A DNA stretch of 64,000 bases, from positions 682,001-746,000 of the forward strand of contig NZ_RSTD01000001.1 in assembly GCF_004117915.1 (NCBI RefSeq). The letters are read 5' to 3'. This document shows, piece by piece, positions 19,185-29,209 of this stretch. The translations under genes and the position numbers were made by a program. The stretch comes from Companilactobacillus metriopterae. Its GTDB lineage: Bacteria > Bacillota > Bacilli > Lactobacillales > Lactobacillaceae. The stretch's first letter is position 1, and each line of letters begins with the position of its first letter. Under the pieces are notes generated by a model. The model did no database searches, had not been told where the DNA came from, and saw only the letters and a list, made by a program, of their open reading frames with translations.

Positions 19185-21704
19185 TCACTCCCATATGTTG
19201 TAGTTGGTTGTTGAAGATCTAGAAGTAAGTGCATCGTATTGTGCTTGACTACCATACCAATCATCACTAAAGCCAGCTTTGTTAGCTTCTGTCTTAAGAT
19301 CAGTTGTTTTTAAGTAGTTAGCTAATGCTGTCTTCATTGCCACAATTTGATCAAGTGTAATAGTAGTATCTGCACCTGAACCATTTTTTGCAGTAATTTT
19401 TTTATTCATTAACATATCGTATAACCCTTGTGAAATCATTGCCGAAACCACATCTGTAGTTAACGTATTAGCTGGTATGTAACTTCCTATATCAGCTTTT
19501 TTGATGTAGTTTGCTTCCACATCGGTTTTCTTTATGTAGTTAGTTTCTAAGTCAGTTTTAGTTACAAATGAAGATGTATCAACGTTTGAACCTCCACCAC
19601 TAGAACTAGATGATGAACCAACCACTCCGGATACTTCATTCTTATTAACATAGGCAATTAGCTCATCTCTTTTAACAAATTGATTAGATAATCTTTTTTT
19701 AGAAGAACTATCAGTTACTTCTGGAAGTAATGGAATATTTAAATCATTTTCTCTATAGTAGATTGAATTTTGCGATTTCCACACTCCCCAAGCATTAGGA
19801 TTTCCTGTTGTAGATTGATAATTTGATATAATCCAAATAAAATCCCCATCCGAAACTATTGGACTACTATTATCTGGTATATCAATAGAATACATATCAT
19901 TACCTAATGATTTATATGATATTCCATTCCAATTATCCGAATTAAAGTAACTAGATACATTGTTCTTTAAAGAGATAATTGCAGGATGTGTAACTTTGCC
20001 ATTTTCAAAACTATTTTTATTTTTTGGCCAAGAAGTTGGAGCAGAAACAGGTAGAAATACAGTAAATGTTGCGGGGTATTTTTTAATCTTCACTTTGTAA
20101 TATAAAAATTGATTATCACCGTTTACTCCAGTGAGTTCTGCAAATCCATCTTTTAAGGACGCGCTAGCAATAGAATTATAATGACTACTACTTATTTCAT
20201 TCATATTTGCTGTTAAAGCACTAGATATAGTTTTATATGAATTCATATAAATTAGAGGATTTGAATTATAAGTTGTATTCTTATTACTAATCAATAAATT
20301 CTCTGTTTCTCCACCTTCTTTATAAACTGGTGAAAAATTAGAATTTGCTGTTGTATCAGTACAAATTGCCCTTAATTTTACATAAACATTCTTTTGTATT
20401 TTTATATCTATTTGAGCAGTTTTTTCTTTCGTGTCAAATGTTTTCCATGCCCCACCGTCTTCTGAGTAATAAATTGTGTATTTGTCCGGTAATGTTGTAT
20501 TTATGTCAATTATTTCAACCACTAGTTTCCCTGAAACCAAAGAAATTTTTGCAGTCGGTGGAACTAACTGTTTCTTTCCAGAATCCAAAATTTTACTATC
20601 AACATCAACCAAGTAATCATTTACCATACTAGTATTTATCTGTGTACTATTAGCACCATTCAATGCCTGATTTGCTTTGTCCAAAGCGTCTTGGGCGTTT
20701 TTGTTTGCAGTATCAACATCCTTTTTGAATTGAGGTAAATCAATAGCAGCAACTTGTGTCTGGATATTGGTTAACTTAGTATTCAAATCATTTACGTTCT
20801 TTTGACTTGCTGTAATATCATCATTTACTTTTTTGATATCAGCATCGTTCTTAGTTAATGCTGTTGAAATATCAGAGTTATTTTTAGCAATAGCATTGTT
20901 AATTGTTGTTGTATTAGCTGTAAGACTATCATTAATCTTTTTAGTCATATTGGCTATTGCAGCATCAACTTTAGCTTGCTCTTCCTTAGTAAATGCGTCA
21001 TTAGTTGCAATGATTTGTTTTTGAAGTGTGTCTAAGAAACCATTAACATCATTAATTTTTTTGTTTAAATCAACAATAGTTTTATCAAGTTCTTTTCCTA
21101 ATCCTACTGCCTCTGATTCTTTAACTTTCATTTCAGCAGTAGTTTTATTCAATTCATCAACAGCACTATTAAATGTTGCCATGTATTGTTTCTTGGCGTC
21201 TTCCAGAGCTTGATCCATAAGTTTCTTCAACTCATCAGACATATCCATATTGGCTATATCATTTTGAAGTGATGTAATTCTCATTTCCCAAGAATTGACT
21301 GTTTGCTCCCACATCTTAGTAATGTTTTCTAGACCGGGTACATAGTCCTCAGAATTTCCAGATAAATTAATACCAGGAAGAATTGCAATATCAAATCTCT
21401 GTGTCGAAGTAGTTCCGTTCAACAAAAAATAAGCATTGTGAATAATTCCCGATTGCTGGGTCAATGCACTAGGAATAGTCAAAGTAACTACAGAACCACT
21501 TACTGACGCTGTAACGTTGGCAATCGCTTTGCCGTCTGGTTTTTGTGCGTTAAACGTTGCTTTTGTTGCTGAATAAGGAAATCCGTCTTGAACGATATTC
21601 GCTTTAATTATTTCATTAGTATCGCCTACTCCGAATATTACTGGAGTATTAGTATATGTTTTACCCTTTTTAATTTCTAAAGTTATTTCTTGTGTACTAG
21701 CCAT
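19185..21704 (-). CDS. BppU-type baseplate upper protein with receptor-interaction domains
   Basis: 839 aa from ATG 21704. The N-terminal 1-125 matches the BppU_N domain, with TLEIKKGKTYTNTP and RFDIAILPG. A long coiled coil follows (about 140-350, many KINDxN and DNADIKK heptads), then a fibronectin-III-like domain at about 370-455, a larger beta-rich region of about 200 residues, and a short coiled segment ending in WYGSQAQYDAL and TNYNIWE, a C-terminal motif common in phage baseplate proteins. It probably links the tip to the receptor-binding part and helps set host range. It overlaps the previous gene by 8 nt. Confidence 0.8.
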   Translation of the reverse strand: MASTQEITLEIKKGKTYTNTPVIFGVGDTNEIIKANIVQDGFPYSATKATFNAQKPDGKAIANVTASVSGSVVTLTIPSALTQQSGIIHNAYFLLNGTTSTQRFDIAILPGINLSGNSEDYVPGLENITKMWEQTVNSWEMRITSLQNDIANMDMSDELKKLMDQALEDAKKQYMATFNSAVDELNKTTAEMKVKESEAVGLGKELDKTIVDLNKKINDVNGFLDTLQKQIIATNDAFTKEEQAKVDAAIANMTKKINDSLTANTTTINNAIAKNNSDISTALTKNDADIKKVNDDITASQKNVNDLNTKLTNIQTQVAAIDLPQFKKDVDTANKNAQDALDKANQALNGANSTQINTSMVNDYLVDVDSKILDSGKKQLVPPTAKISLVSGKLVVEIIDINTTLPDKYTIYYSEDGGAWKTFDTKEKTAQIDIKIQKNVYVKLRAICTDTTANSNFSPVYKEGGETENLLISNKNTTYNSNPLIYMNSYKTISSALTANMNEISSSHYNSIASASLKDGFAELTGVNGDNQFLYYKVKIKKYPATFTVFLPVSAPTSWPKNKNSFENGKVTHPAIISLKNNVSSYFNSDNWNGISYKSLGNDMYSIDIPDNSSPIVSDGDFIWIISNYQSTTGNPNAWGVWKSQNSIYYRENDLNIPLLPEVTDSSSKKRLSNQFVKRDELIAYVNKNEVSGVVGSSSSSSGGGSNVDTSSFVTKTDLETNYIKKTDVEANYIKKADIGSYIPANTLTTDVVSAMISQGLYDMLMNKKITAKNGSGADTTITLDQIVAMKTALANYLKTTDLKTEANKAGFSDDWYGSQAQYDALTSRSSTTNYNIWE

Positions 21705-21924
21705 TCTTAACTTCACCACCCAATATTTCAGATGATTGTTTACGTGCTAACTTTCTAAATTCTTCAAAATCTTTTTCTGCAATTCCAGTTTTATCTTCAG
21801 CAACTGGATTTTCAGTAATAGTTAATCTACCTGTGTCATCAAAATTAGCATTAAAATTCGATAGCAATATGTCGCCATCGCTTGATGTACCACTAAGGTA
21901 AATATTTTTATTTGTCTTTAACAT
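21697..21924 (-). CDS. Small phage tail-region protein, unknown
   Basis: 75 aa, hydrophilic and acidic, no motif recognised. It overlaps its neighbours on both sides by 8-17 nt, which supports translation coupling within the baseplate gene group. Confidence 0.55.
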   Translation of the reverse strand: MLKTNKNIYLSGTSSDGDILLSNFNANFDDTGRLTITENPVAEDKTGIAEKDFEEFRKLARKQSSEILGGEVKNG

Positions 21925-22126
21925 TTTCTTCCTCCTCTATTACTAATTCTTCAGGAAATAATTCAGGTGAATTTTTAAAAAGAATAGTGATTATTTCCTG
22001 TAGTCTATCAACTTGAGCTGCAAGAGTAATATTTTGTTTGTGTACTCTCATATATTCCTCTTGAAATATTTCAATTACCTTGTCAGATTTAACTGATGTT
22101 AAGGCATTTAAATCTAGTTTTTTCAT
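21908..22126 (-). CDS. Small coiled-coil phage protein, unknown
   Basis: 72 aa. A central amphipathic helix (about 15-55) and a Glu-rich tail (EELVIEEEENV). GGAG lies upstream of ATG 22126. Located between the tail spike and baseplate genes; role unknown. Confidence 0.55.
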   Translation of the reverse strand: MKKLDLNALTSVKSDKVIEIFQEEYMRVHKQNITLAAQVDRLQEIITILFKNSPELFPEELVIEEEENVKDK

Positions 22127-22135
22127 ATTGTTCTC

Positions 22136-24253
22136 CTAACTAGCTATTAGTCTTCCGTTTACATACAGTGGACCGGTTAAATACAAAGCTCCGTTCGGTG
22201 ATGAAATATTTCCACCACTTTCAATAATTAGATACCTTGCTCTCAGCTGATTCGTTACTGTGATATTTGAAGCCTGCATAAAGTTCAATCCATCAATTTC
22301 ATCAACAGTAATACTTGGTGTAGAAATACCATAATAAGCTAACGAAGTCTTACGTGAACCTGATCCAAGATTAATCTGTTCAGTACCAGTTATCTGAGCA
22401 CCAGTTATTCTTGCACCATTGATAACTCCACCTTCAATAGTTTTACCTGTAATTGTTTGTGCTGAAATATCATCAGCATAGAATCTTCCATCTGATGACA
22501 TACCAGTAATTACAGTTCCATTTGATTTATGAAATCCTATTCCGTGATCATCTAGAAGAAGATATCCATAACCCGTTTTAACTTTTAATTGAGTCGGATT
22601 TTCTCTATCAGGTAGAAATTGAATAACATTTTGACCACCAGAATTCATAAAATCAGATAAATCCCTTTGAGCATCATCTACTTTTTTATCAATTCTATCT
22701 TGTTCAGCTTGAATTCTTTTCTCTTCTTCCTCATGGCGTTTTTGCCAATCGTTGGTTTCGTCACCCAAGGTGTCTACATTATCTTGAACATTACTAATAT
22801 CATTTGAATTATTTTCAATAGCATTATTGGTTTGATCATTGGTATCATCAATCTTCTGATCATTCTCTTTAATTCTATTATCAAGATATCTGAAAATGGT
22901 CTGTTGATAAGTACCAGCTTTGATTAATGTATTAATCTCTTTATCAGAATCAAATTCTCTTTCAAAGATTATTTGTTCAGTAGCAATCTTGAAATCAGGA
23001 TCATAGATTCTAGCTGTATCTCCTATGTGAGCATTTTGAATACTTACATTTTGTGTAGGCACAGTATCAATTGAAATTGTGTAAGTAGGTTCATCTACAC
23101 CGGGGTTTTCATAGAAATAACGATGTGCCAATTCTGATAAATCAGCATCATTATCTACACGCGAAGAGTAATCAACTACTTTTCTATGAGGAAGTTTGTA
23201 CTTCTTGTACATTGGTGAATATACTTCTGCACCCCAAACTCTCTCTTCTTCCTTAGGCGTAGTTGCTACTGCACGCATTACTTTAGTGGGTGTACTGTCA
23301 GATGAATAACTAACTACATTAGACTGTGCAGCAAAAGTTACATCTCCAGCACTAACCCAACAGTTAGTTCCGATGCGGTATTGTGTTGAACCTGATTTAG
23401 TTCTCTTTTGATCTGTGTACCAAGGTGTTCCCACACCAACTAATCTATTATTTTCAGGTTGGTTTGCGTCTGAATAACAGGTTGCGCCGGGTGATTTAGT
23501 TACAGTAACAACACCTTCATTAGAGGTAACTGTCCAACCTGTCTCTGGTGGATTAGTTGGAGTTGTTGGTTTATCAGGGTCGGTAGTATTAATTTCTTTT
23601 TCGGTATAGTACGGAACAATTGAAGTTACAATTGATTCAATATTTTTCTGAATACTAATACCAGAAATGTTTTTACCTTTTCTTAGATCGATTGATCTAC
23701 CTGTGTACTTTTCAGCAATATTAATTGTTCGTCCATTACGTTCAATTCGACCACCCAAAATATTAACTAGAGAATTGCTATTACCAATAATCATTTCAGT
23801 AGGGTTCATGTTCGTGTAGGTAACATGTACATCCCCAATATTTCTCACCATACTTGTTTGATACTTGAACTGCTTACCTGTTGAATCAAGCAAATCAGTC
23901 ATTCTCTTTAGTGCCGTTTGAACAGAAAGTCTATCTATTGATAGCGAACCTTTCATGTATCCGTTGTTAGCTAATATACTTTCATGATTACATGTAACAG
24001 TCATAGTATCTGGGCTACTCTTAACATCAGTACTCTTAATATAGAACCAATCTTTAGACGTTCCATTGACTGGAACGTAAATCATATATTCAGGTTTTAT
24101 TAACTCAAAAAATCTTGAAGTTCTGGGTAAATTAAAAGTGAAAGTATAATCACCATTTAAAACTTCATGAACTTTACAATCAGTAGCGTCAGCAATAATT
24201 CCATATCCGCTACTTGGGTAATCTTCTTTTTTTGCAAATAAAGCTGGTTTCAT
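22136..24253 (-). CDS. Tail-tip protein of the prophage endopeptidase/tail spike family
   Basis: 705 aa from ATG 24253 (GGAGG 8 nt upstream). The N-terminal 1-390 matches the phage minor structural / prophage-tail family that forms the tail hub (Tal-like); it is followed by a coiled coil (about 450-545), and a C-terminal region with GGVINGARITGAQITG repeats likely to form a beta-solenoid. In related phages this protein closes the tail and contacts the host envelope. Its start shares one base with the Dit stop (TAATG). Confidence 0.85.
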   Translation of the reverse strand: MKPALFAKKEDYPSSGYGIIADATDCKVHEVLNGDYTFTFNLPRTSRFFELIKPEYMIYVPVNGTSKDWFYIKSTDVKSSPDTMTVTCNHESILANNGYMKGSLSIDRLSVQTALKRMTDLLDSTGKQFKYQTSMVRNIGDVHVTYTNMNPTEMIIGNSNSLVNILGGRIERNGRTINIAEKYTGRSIDLRKGKNISGISIQKNIESIVTSIVPYYTEKEINTTDPDKPTTPTNPPETGWTVTSNEGVVTVTKSPGATCYSDANQPENNRLVGVGTPWYTDQKRTKSGSTQYRIGTNCWVSAGDVTFAAQSNVVSYSSDSTPTKVMRAVATTPKEEERVWGAEVYSPMYKKYKLPHRKVVDYSSRVDNDADLSELAHRYFYENPGVDEPTYTISIDTVPTQNVSIQNAHIGDTARIYDPDFKIATEQIIFEREFDSDKEINTLIKAGTYQQTIFRYLDNRIKENDQKIDDTNDQTNNAIENNSNDISNVQDNVDTLGDETNDWQKRHEEEEKRIQAEQDRIDKKVDDAQRDLSDFMNSGGQNVIQFLPDRENPTQLKVKTGYGYLLLDDHGIGFHKSNGTVITGMSSDGRFYADDISAQTITGKTIEGGVINGARITGAQITGTEQINLGSGSRKTSLAYYGISTPSITVDEIDGLNFMQASNITVTNQLRARYLIIESGGNISSPNGALYLTGPLYVNGRLIAS

Positions 24254-24963
24254 TAAATTAACCTCCATCTTGGTTGTATTTGTAAATCAAAGTTGGAGGT
24301 TATTGTGTTTATACCCGGTTTTAATTTTGGAAATTCTTGATTGATATCATAGTCGCCGTCTGTCCACTGCTCTGTGTCATCACAAAGAATATTCCATTTA
24401 TTAAGTACAGTGAACGAATAAGTATAAGTCTTTGAATTGATACCTATGTTAACTGTTCCTGCTTTTAATACTGTGATAAACGGAGCAGAAGAATAATTAA
24501 ATCTATTATTTAGAGTGACTGTTGAACCAGCTGAAACATTAATTAAATCATCAGGTTTGTAATACTTAAACGCTTGTGCAGATAGTTTGATTTTTACATC
24601 AGTATAGTAACTATTTCTAACTACCCTATCTTGCTCAACAACATCAGCATTAGTAACTTTATAAACCATGTTAGGTTCACCATAATAGATAAAATCAACA
24701 TAACTATCTGTATCGAACGCTGCATACAGTGCTGACAGACGCATTACACGTTCCTGTTCACTATTAGCTTGAACAGTCATACTTAAATTAACATCTCTGT
24801 TCTCATAAGAATTTTCGTCCAACACTATTGATGAACTAGCACCGTCAATTGATTGCAAAGTCTTCTTTCTCTTTGGCATTTTAATATCAGGATAGGTATT
24901 CAAAAAGGCATGCAATGTCTGCATGCCTTGTATATTGTTTATTAAAAAATCTCCATTAATCAT
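24253..24963 (-). CDS. Distal tail protein (Dit)
   Basis: 236 aa, normal size for a Dit without extra carbohydrate-binding insertions. The N-terminal belt-forming domain is about 1-130 (FLINNIQGMQTL, KKTLQSIDGASSS, YVDFIYYGEPNMVYKV), followed by a galectin-like C-terminal domain. It forms the hexameric ring joining the tail tube to the baseplate. ATGA overlap with the tape-measure stop. Confidence 0.88.
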   Translation of the reverse strand: MINGDFLINNIQGMQTLHAFLNTYPDIKMPKRKKTLQSIDGASSSIVLDENSYENRDVNLSMTVQANSEQERVMRLSALYAAFDTDSYVDFIYYGEPNMVYKVTNADVVEQDRVVRNSYYTDVKIKLSAQAFKYYKPDDLINVSAGSTVTLNNRFNYSSAPFITVLKAGTVNIGINSKTYTYSFTVLNKWNILCDDTEQWTDGDYDINQEFPKLKPGINTITSNFDLQIQPRWRLI

Positions 24964-27926
24964 GCTAGGTGTCCACCTCCAAATGCACTTGATTCACTGT
25001 TGAACATCTGTCTCATCTTTGCTTCTATTGCTTCTGCTACTGTATTTCCTAATTCTTGTGGATTGTCTCCACCGGTTACGTTAACCGTGATATTTATAGG
25101 TTGAGCAAAGTTTTGCATGTTCTTACTAATTTTGTCTCCGATAGTTCCTAGTGTTGATTTGTTTAATGGCAGCATTGCTTCTGGTCCTGCTTCTCCAGCT
25201 CCAGAAAGACCTGTTGGTCCATTAAATAATGCTGGCTTTTTAAAAATAGCACCTTTGGCATACCATTTAACGCCAATTGATGGAACACTTGGTGGATTGA
25301 AGCTAAAACCACCATTCATACTAAAATGAGGCATTGGGGGCATTTGAATCTTAGGAATTGATAAATGCATGTTTTTAAAGAATCCTTTAATTGCATCTAC
25401 AATTCCAGAGATTGTTTTCTTTGCAGCTTCCACTGGATTAACCATTAAAGCTTTTAAACCACTCCATACAGATTGTGTAATAGATTTAACTCCATTCCAC
25501 CCGTTTGTTACTAGAGTTTTCACACCATTAACAACACCGTTAATTACGGATTTAATACCATTCCATATAGAAGTAACAACACCTTTAACTGCATTAAATA
25601 CGCTAGATGTAACAGATTTAATTGCATTCCATACACCAGTTACAACTGTTTTTATTCCATTTACTACAGAAGTAATAACAGCCTTAATTCCATTCCATAT
25701 TGTTGTTATGACTGCTTTAATACCATTCCAAATTGTGGAAGTTATTCCTTTAATTAAATTCCATTCTGAACTTATGATTGATGCTATTACATGTATAACT
25801 GTATCAATAACAGTTTTTATTGCATTCCAAACCGTTGTAACAATATTTTTAATTTCATTCCATGCACCACTCCAGTCTCCTTTTATTACATCTATAATTG
25901 TTCTTATTATTCCTGCAATTACATTAAAGACTGTGCTTATTACGGTTGATATTATGGTAAAAACCGCACTAACTATTGGACCAAGTACTGCCCACCCAGC
26001 TTGCCAGATTTGAGAAATTATACCTAAAGCAGTTTGAATTATTATCACTATCACATTGATTACTGTAGTTATAACAGTTTGTATAACATTCCAAACCGTT
26101 GTGACTATAGGTCCAAATACTGACCAGTAAACATCCCAGTATAGTTTTAATCCATCAAAAATTGCTTTGATTACATTAACAATGCTTTGAATGATAGGTT
26201 CTATTGCGGATTTTAGTCCTGACCAAGCTACTTTAATTGCTTCTATAACAGGTTTAACTGTATCTACTATTCCATTCCATATATTCTTAGCAACTTCTCC
26301 AATCGCTGAAAATAAAGGATCTAAAAAATCTTTTAATCCCTGCCAAGCATCTTGGATAGCTTTTACAACGTTCTTAACAATCTCTTGTCCAGTTTTTGTT
26401 TGTGTAAAGAAATATACTAAAGCAGCAACCAATAAGCCTATTACTACGATAATAGCACCGATTGGATTATCCAATATTAAATTAAAGAAGTCCTTAACTG
26501 TGCTAGTTATAGAATTAATGGCACTCATTGCTGTAAAAGCAGCAACCAAAATCAATACAGTTTCTGCAAAGATTTTGACTGCTTCTTTATTATCCTTTAA
26601 AAAATTCACTAAATTTTTGACTTGATCTAACGCTTTAGTGACAATATCACTTAATTGATTGATTCCGTTTGTCAAACTACCAGAACCAAAAGCTTCAATT
26701 ATATTTTGAACACCAGAAACAGCGTTTGCTTCTAAGTTACCGATTGCTCCTTCAAATGTTTCGGTGGACTTTGCTGCCTCAACAGCAACAGGTTTATTTC
26801 CGAGTTCCATAAGAGCTTGGTTAAATTCATCAGAAGTAATTTGACCCTGAGCCATGGCATCTCTGAAATTGCCAGTAAATGCACCATTCTTTTTTAAAGC
26901 TTCTTGAATAGGACCAGAAGCACCCGGGATTGCGTCAGCTAATTGATTCCAATTTTCAGTTGTTAATTTCCCCGCACCAGCTGTTTGAGTAAGAACCATA
27001 GAGACTGACTTAAATGTGTCAGCATTACCACCAGCAACAGCATTTAAATTTCCTGCTGCTTGTGTTAATTCTGTAAAATGTGGAACACCATTGGATGCAA
27101 GTTGAGCGGTTGTATTTGCAACTGTATCCAGATCGTACACTGTTTTATCAGCGTAGTCTTTCATTGAAATTCTAGCTTTTTTTATTTGAGAATCATTAAA
27201 TCCTGCAAATTCCATAGTTGATTTAAATTTGCTTAAAGCATCTTCTGATTCAACTGCTTGGGAAACAATGCTGCCTATTCCACCAGTCAATGTTGTAAAA
27301 ACCGATTGTGCGGCACTTAAAACTGTACCAAAAGAAAATGCTTGTTTAAATCTACCAACAGAACCTGAGGAATCATCTACTTTATTTTTTAACTTTGTAA
27401 AGTGGTCTCCTGCACTACTTATACCATTCCCTGACCTGCCCACATTATCCATCTCAGATTTTACAGAAGATAACTTTGCTCTTAATTCACTAGCTTCTTT
27501 AGAATTTTTCCCAAATTCATTTTCTGCTTTAGATAATGCACTTGCCAAACCAGCTTCTGAATTTTTAGTGCTTTCAAGTTGAGATTTATAACCCTTTAGC
27601 TGATTTTCCGTTTCAACAATTTCTCTCTTAAATCCACGGTATTGTTCTTCTCCGATAGTTCCTTTCTTAAATTCCGCATCTACTTGTGATTGCGCATTTT
27701 TTAAGGTTTGGAGTTTTTCAGAAGTGTTCTGTATTTGTTTAGAAAGCAAACTTTGCTTTTGAACAACTAGTTCTATACTCGATGGATCAAATTTGAGCAT
27801 TCTATTAACATCCCTTAACTCAGAAGATGCTTGTCTTGCTTCACTGTTAACATTACTAAGTGCCTTGTCTAGCCCTTTAGTATTTCCATCGATTTCAATG
27901 GTTATTCCTTTAATTCTTCCTGCCAT
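24960..27926 (-). CDS. Tail tape measure protein
   Basis: 988 aa. The N-terminal 1-190 is coiled coil; the region about 205-400 matches the TP901-type tape measure core (KTVYDLDTVANTTAQLA, AGKLTTENWNQLADAIPG). Hydrophobic helices lie at about 430-510, and a long region (about 530-860) of roughly 11-residue repeats carries Trp at regular spacing (IWNGIKAV, VWNAIKSV). At about 0.15 nm per residue it would predict a tail near 150 nm. GAAAGGAG precedes the ATG. Confidence 0.93.
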   Translation of the reverse strand: MAGRIKGITIEIDGNTKGLDKALSNVNSEARQASSELRDVNRMLKFDPSSIELVVQKQSLLSKQIQNTSEKLQTLKNAQSQVDAEFKKGTIGEEQYRGFKREIVETENQLKGYKSQLESTKNSEAGLASALSKAENEFGKNSKEASELRAKLSSVKSEMDNVGRSGNGISSAGDHFTKLKNKVDDSSGSVGRFKQAFSFGTVLSAAQSVFTTLTGGIGSIVSQAVESEDALSKFKSTMEFAGFNDSQIKKARISMKDYADKTVYDLDTVANTTAQLASNGVPHFTELTQAAGNLNAVAGGNADTFKSVSMVLTQTAGAGKLTTENWNQLADAIPGASGPIQEALKKNGAFTGNFRDAMAQGQITSDEFNQALMELGNKPVAVEAAKSTETFEGAIGNLEANAVSGVQNIIEAFGSGSLTNGINQLSDIVTKALDQVKNLVNFLKDNKEAVKIFAETVLILVAAFTAMSAINSITSTVKDFFNLILDNPIGAIIVVIGLLVAALVYFFTQTKTGQEIVKNVVKAIQDAWQGLKDFLDPLFSAIGEVAKNIWNGIVDTVKPVIEAIKVAWSGLKSAIEPIIQSIVNVIKAIFDGLKLYWDVYWSVFGPIVTTVWNVIQTVITTVINVIVIIIQTALGIISQIWQAGWAVLGPIVSAVFTIISTVISTVFNVIAGIIRTIIDVIKGDWSGAWNEIKNIVTTVWNAIKTVIDTVIHVIASIISSEWNLIKGITSTIWNGIKAVITTIWNGIKAVITSVVNGIKTVVTGVWNAIKSVTSSVFNAVKGVVTSIWNGIKSVINGVVNGVKTLVTNGWNGVKSITQSVWSGLKALMVNPVEAAKKTISGIVDAIKGFFKNMHLSIPKIQMPPMPHFSMNGGFSFNPPSVPSIGVKWYAKGAIFKKPALFNGPTGLSGAGEAGPEAMLPLNKSTLGTIGDKISKNMQNFAQPINITVNVTGGDNPQELGNTVAEAIEAKMRQMFNSESSAFGGGHLA

Positions 27927-27941
27927 TACATTCTCCTTTCT

Positions 27942-28507
27942 TTAAAAATTATCAAAGTCTGATTGATTAGCTTTTCTGCTATTTTTTTCTTTCTTAGTTT
28001 CTTCTGACTTGACGTATTCAACGATAAAATCTTGTATCTGACCTATTGTTAAATCTTCAAGCTCTTTAGTTGATAGATGCAGTCTTTTTAGCATGTTTAA
28101 AAACGAGGCTGTATCTATCTCTTCGTCTGTTTGGTACTCGTCTTCAAGCCTTTTTTTCCTTGTACAGAAACCATCATAAGTTCTTGTATTTCTGGCATTA
28201 TTTCCATTATTGGAAATTCTTCAAATGTACCAAACCATTCCATTGGTTCAGGTATCTTACTATCTGCTGTTTTGGCAGTTGCCCATACAAAATTGTATAT
28301 AGGCGTAAAATTAAGTTTATCTAGATCTTCGTCTGTCCACTTTTCAGGGTCTTTTACCTTACCGTTTTTGTCAGTAGGCATTACATTTGCAAGTTTCATT
28401 AAATCTGCAAAAAAGTCATGATTAAATTGACTTCCATAAATCAATGCTGTGTTTCCCATCGATTTCAAAATTATTTCTCTGCCATCTACTGTTATTGTTT
28501 TTTCCAT
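27942..28507 (-). CDS. Tail assembly chaperone gpGT (made by -1 frameshift)
   Basis: The gpG frame contains the slippery A_AAA_AAA heptamer (28157-28151) 11 codons before its stop. After a -1 slip the reading continues as RLEDEYQTDEEIDTAS and ends at 27942, 16 nt before the tape-measure gene. The fused product is 188 aa: 119 residues of gpG plus 69 of the T part, which has a Lys/Glu-rich tail. This matches the conserved G/GT arrangement of siphophages, in which the two chaperones hold the tape measure during tail assembly. Confidence 0.85.
28115..28507 (-). CDS. Tail assembly chaperone gpG
   Basis: 130 aa, the unshifted product. Position between the major tail protein and the tape measure, length, and the slippery A7 near its 3' end identify it. 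ATG 28507 has AGGAG 7 nt upstream. Confidence 0.85.
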   Translation of the reverse strand: MEKTITVDGREIILKSMGNTALIYGSQFNHDFFADLMKLANVMPTDKNGKVKDPEKWTDEDLDKLNFTPIYNFVWATAKTADSKIPEPMEWFGTFEEFPIMEIMPEIQELMMVSVQGKKGLKTSTKQTKR

Positions 28508-28530
28508 TGGATTCTCCTAATTTATATATA

Positions 28531-28559
28531 AAAAAAGAAGCCTACTTTCATAGACTTCT
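28531..28559 (-). terminator. Terminator/attenuator after the major tail protein gene
   Basis: Stem AGAAGTCTA/TAGGCTTCT with a 6-nt loop on the minus strand, followed by six or seven T. It lies between the major tail protein and gpG, where partial termination would favour expression of the abundant head and tube proteins. Confidence 0.75.
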
Positions 28560-28604
28560 ATTCCGACCTCCACCGCTCCAGTAAGGGAGTATGCTTTATT
28601 AAAA

Positions 28605-29195
28605 TTATTTAGATGCTACAGTTTTTGTTGTAACAATCCCAACAGTGTTAAACCAGTCATCATATATTGCAACTGGAGTTGTTGGAGACGTCTTTCCCTT
28701 AACATTTCCTGTATAAATATTAGGGTTTGCATTAAATTCAAGTTCTTGTGCTTTTGGTTCTGCTTTTTCATTCTTGGTTTCTGATTGAATTTTTGGACGA
28801 GAGAAACTTACGTTGTATAGAACGTGTCTAGTTGCCTTCTTATCGCCATCAAATTCAAAACTTAGAGCAACAGCTTGAGGTTTAGATGTAATTGATTCAT
28901 TAACAATTCCGTTATCATCAACAACAGCACCTAGAGCATACTTTTCAAATTCTAATGGAAAACTATACATACTTAATTTTCCTTCATATCCTTGGTTATT
29001 TGATGCAGAGTAATAAACTTGATCATCTGCATACACTTTAACCATATCTCCGTTAGGGTCTAATTCGATTTCTGTTGCCCCTACCCAAGGTTGTCCTGCA
29101 TCAATTTTTAATTCTGTTCCTGTATCTGTAACTTTGTGCCAGTGCACGTTTTTAATACCATATTGTATTTTGTTTTCTGTCAATGTTTCGACCAT
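28605..29195 (-). CDS. Major tail protein (phi13-type)
   Basis: 196 aa tail-tube subunit. NVHWHKVTDTGTEL and the central EGKLSMYSFPLEFEKYALG region are typical of the phi13-type major tail protein family. Order (tail terminator, MTP, chaperones, tape measure) agrees. About 45 nt of unexplained sequence lies between its stop and the terminator hairpin. Confidence 0.9.
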   Translation of the reverse strand: MVETLTENKIQYGIKNVHWHKVTDTGTELKIDAGQPWVGATEIELDPNGDMVKVYADDQVYYSASNNQGYEGKLSMYSFPLEFEKYALGAVVDDNGIVNESITSKPQAVALSFEFDGDKKATRHVLYNVSFSRPKIQSETKNEKAEPKAQELEFNANPNIYTGNVKGKTSPTTPVAIYDDWFNTVGIVTTKTVASK

Positions 29196-29209
29196 TTACT
29201 GTGTTCTCC

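Noticed and set aside
19181-19267. Longer N-terminus for the 187-aa baseplate-region protein
   Set aside because: It would lie within the BppU-type gene and lacks a ribosome site; ATG 19180 has GGGAG at good spacing.
25440-25800. Possible CRISPR-like or tandem DNA repeat
   Set aside because: The 33-bp period reflects protein repeats in the tape measure; no spacers and no cas genes.
25369-26013. 214-codon rightward frame opposite the tape measure gene
   Set aside because: It is a shadow of the regular Trp/Ile repeats; no ribosome site and repetitive, unlikely composition.
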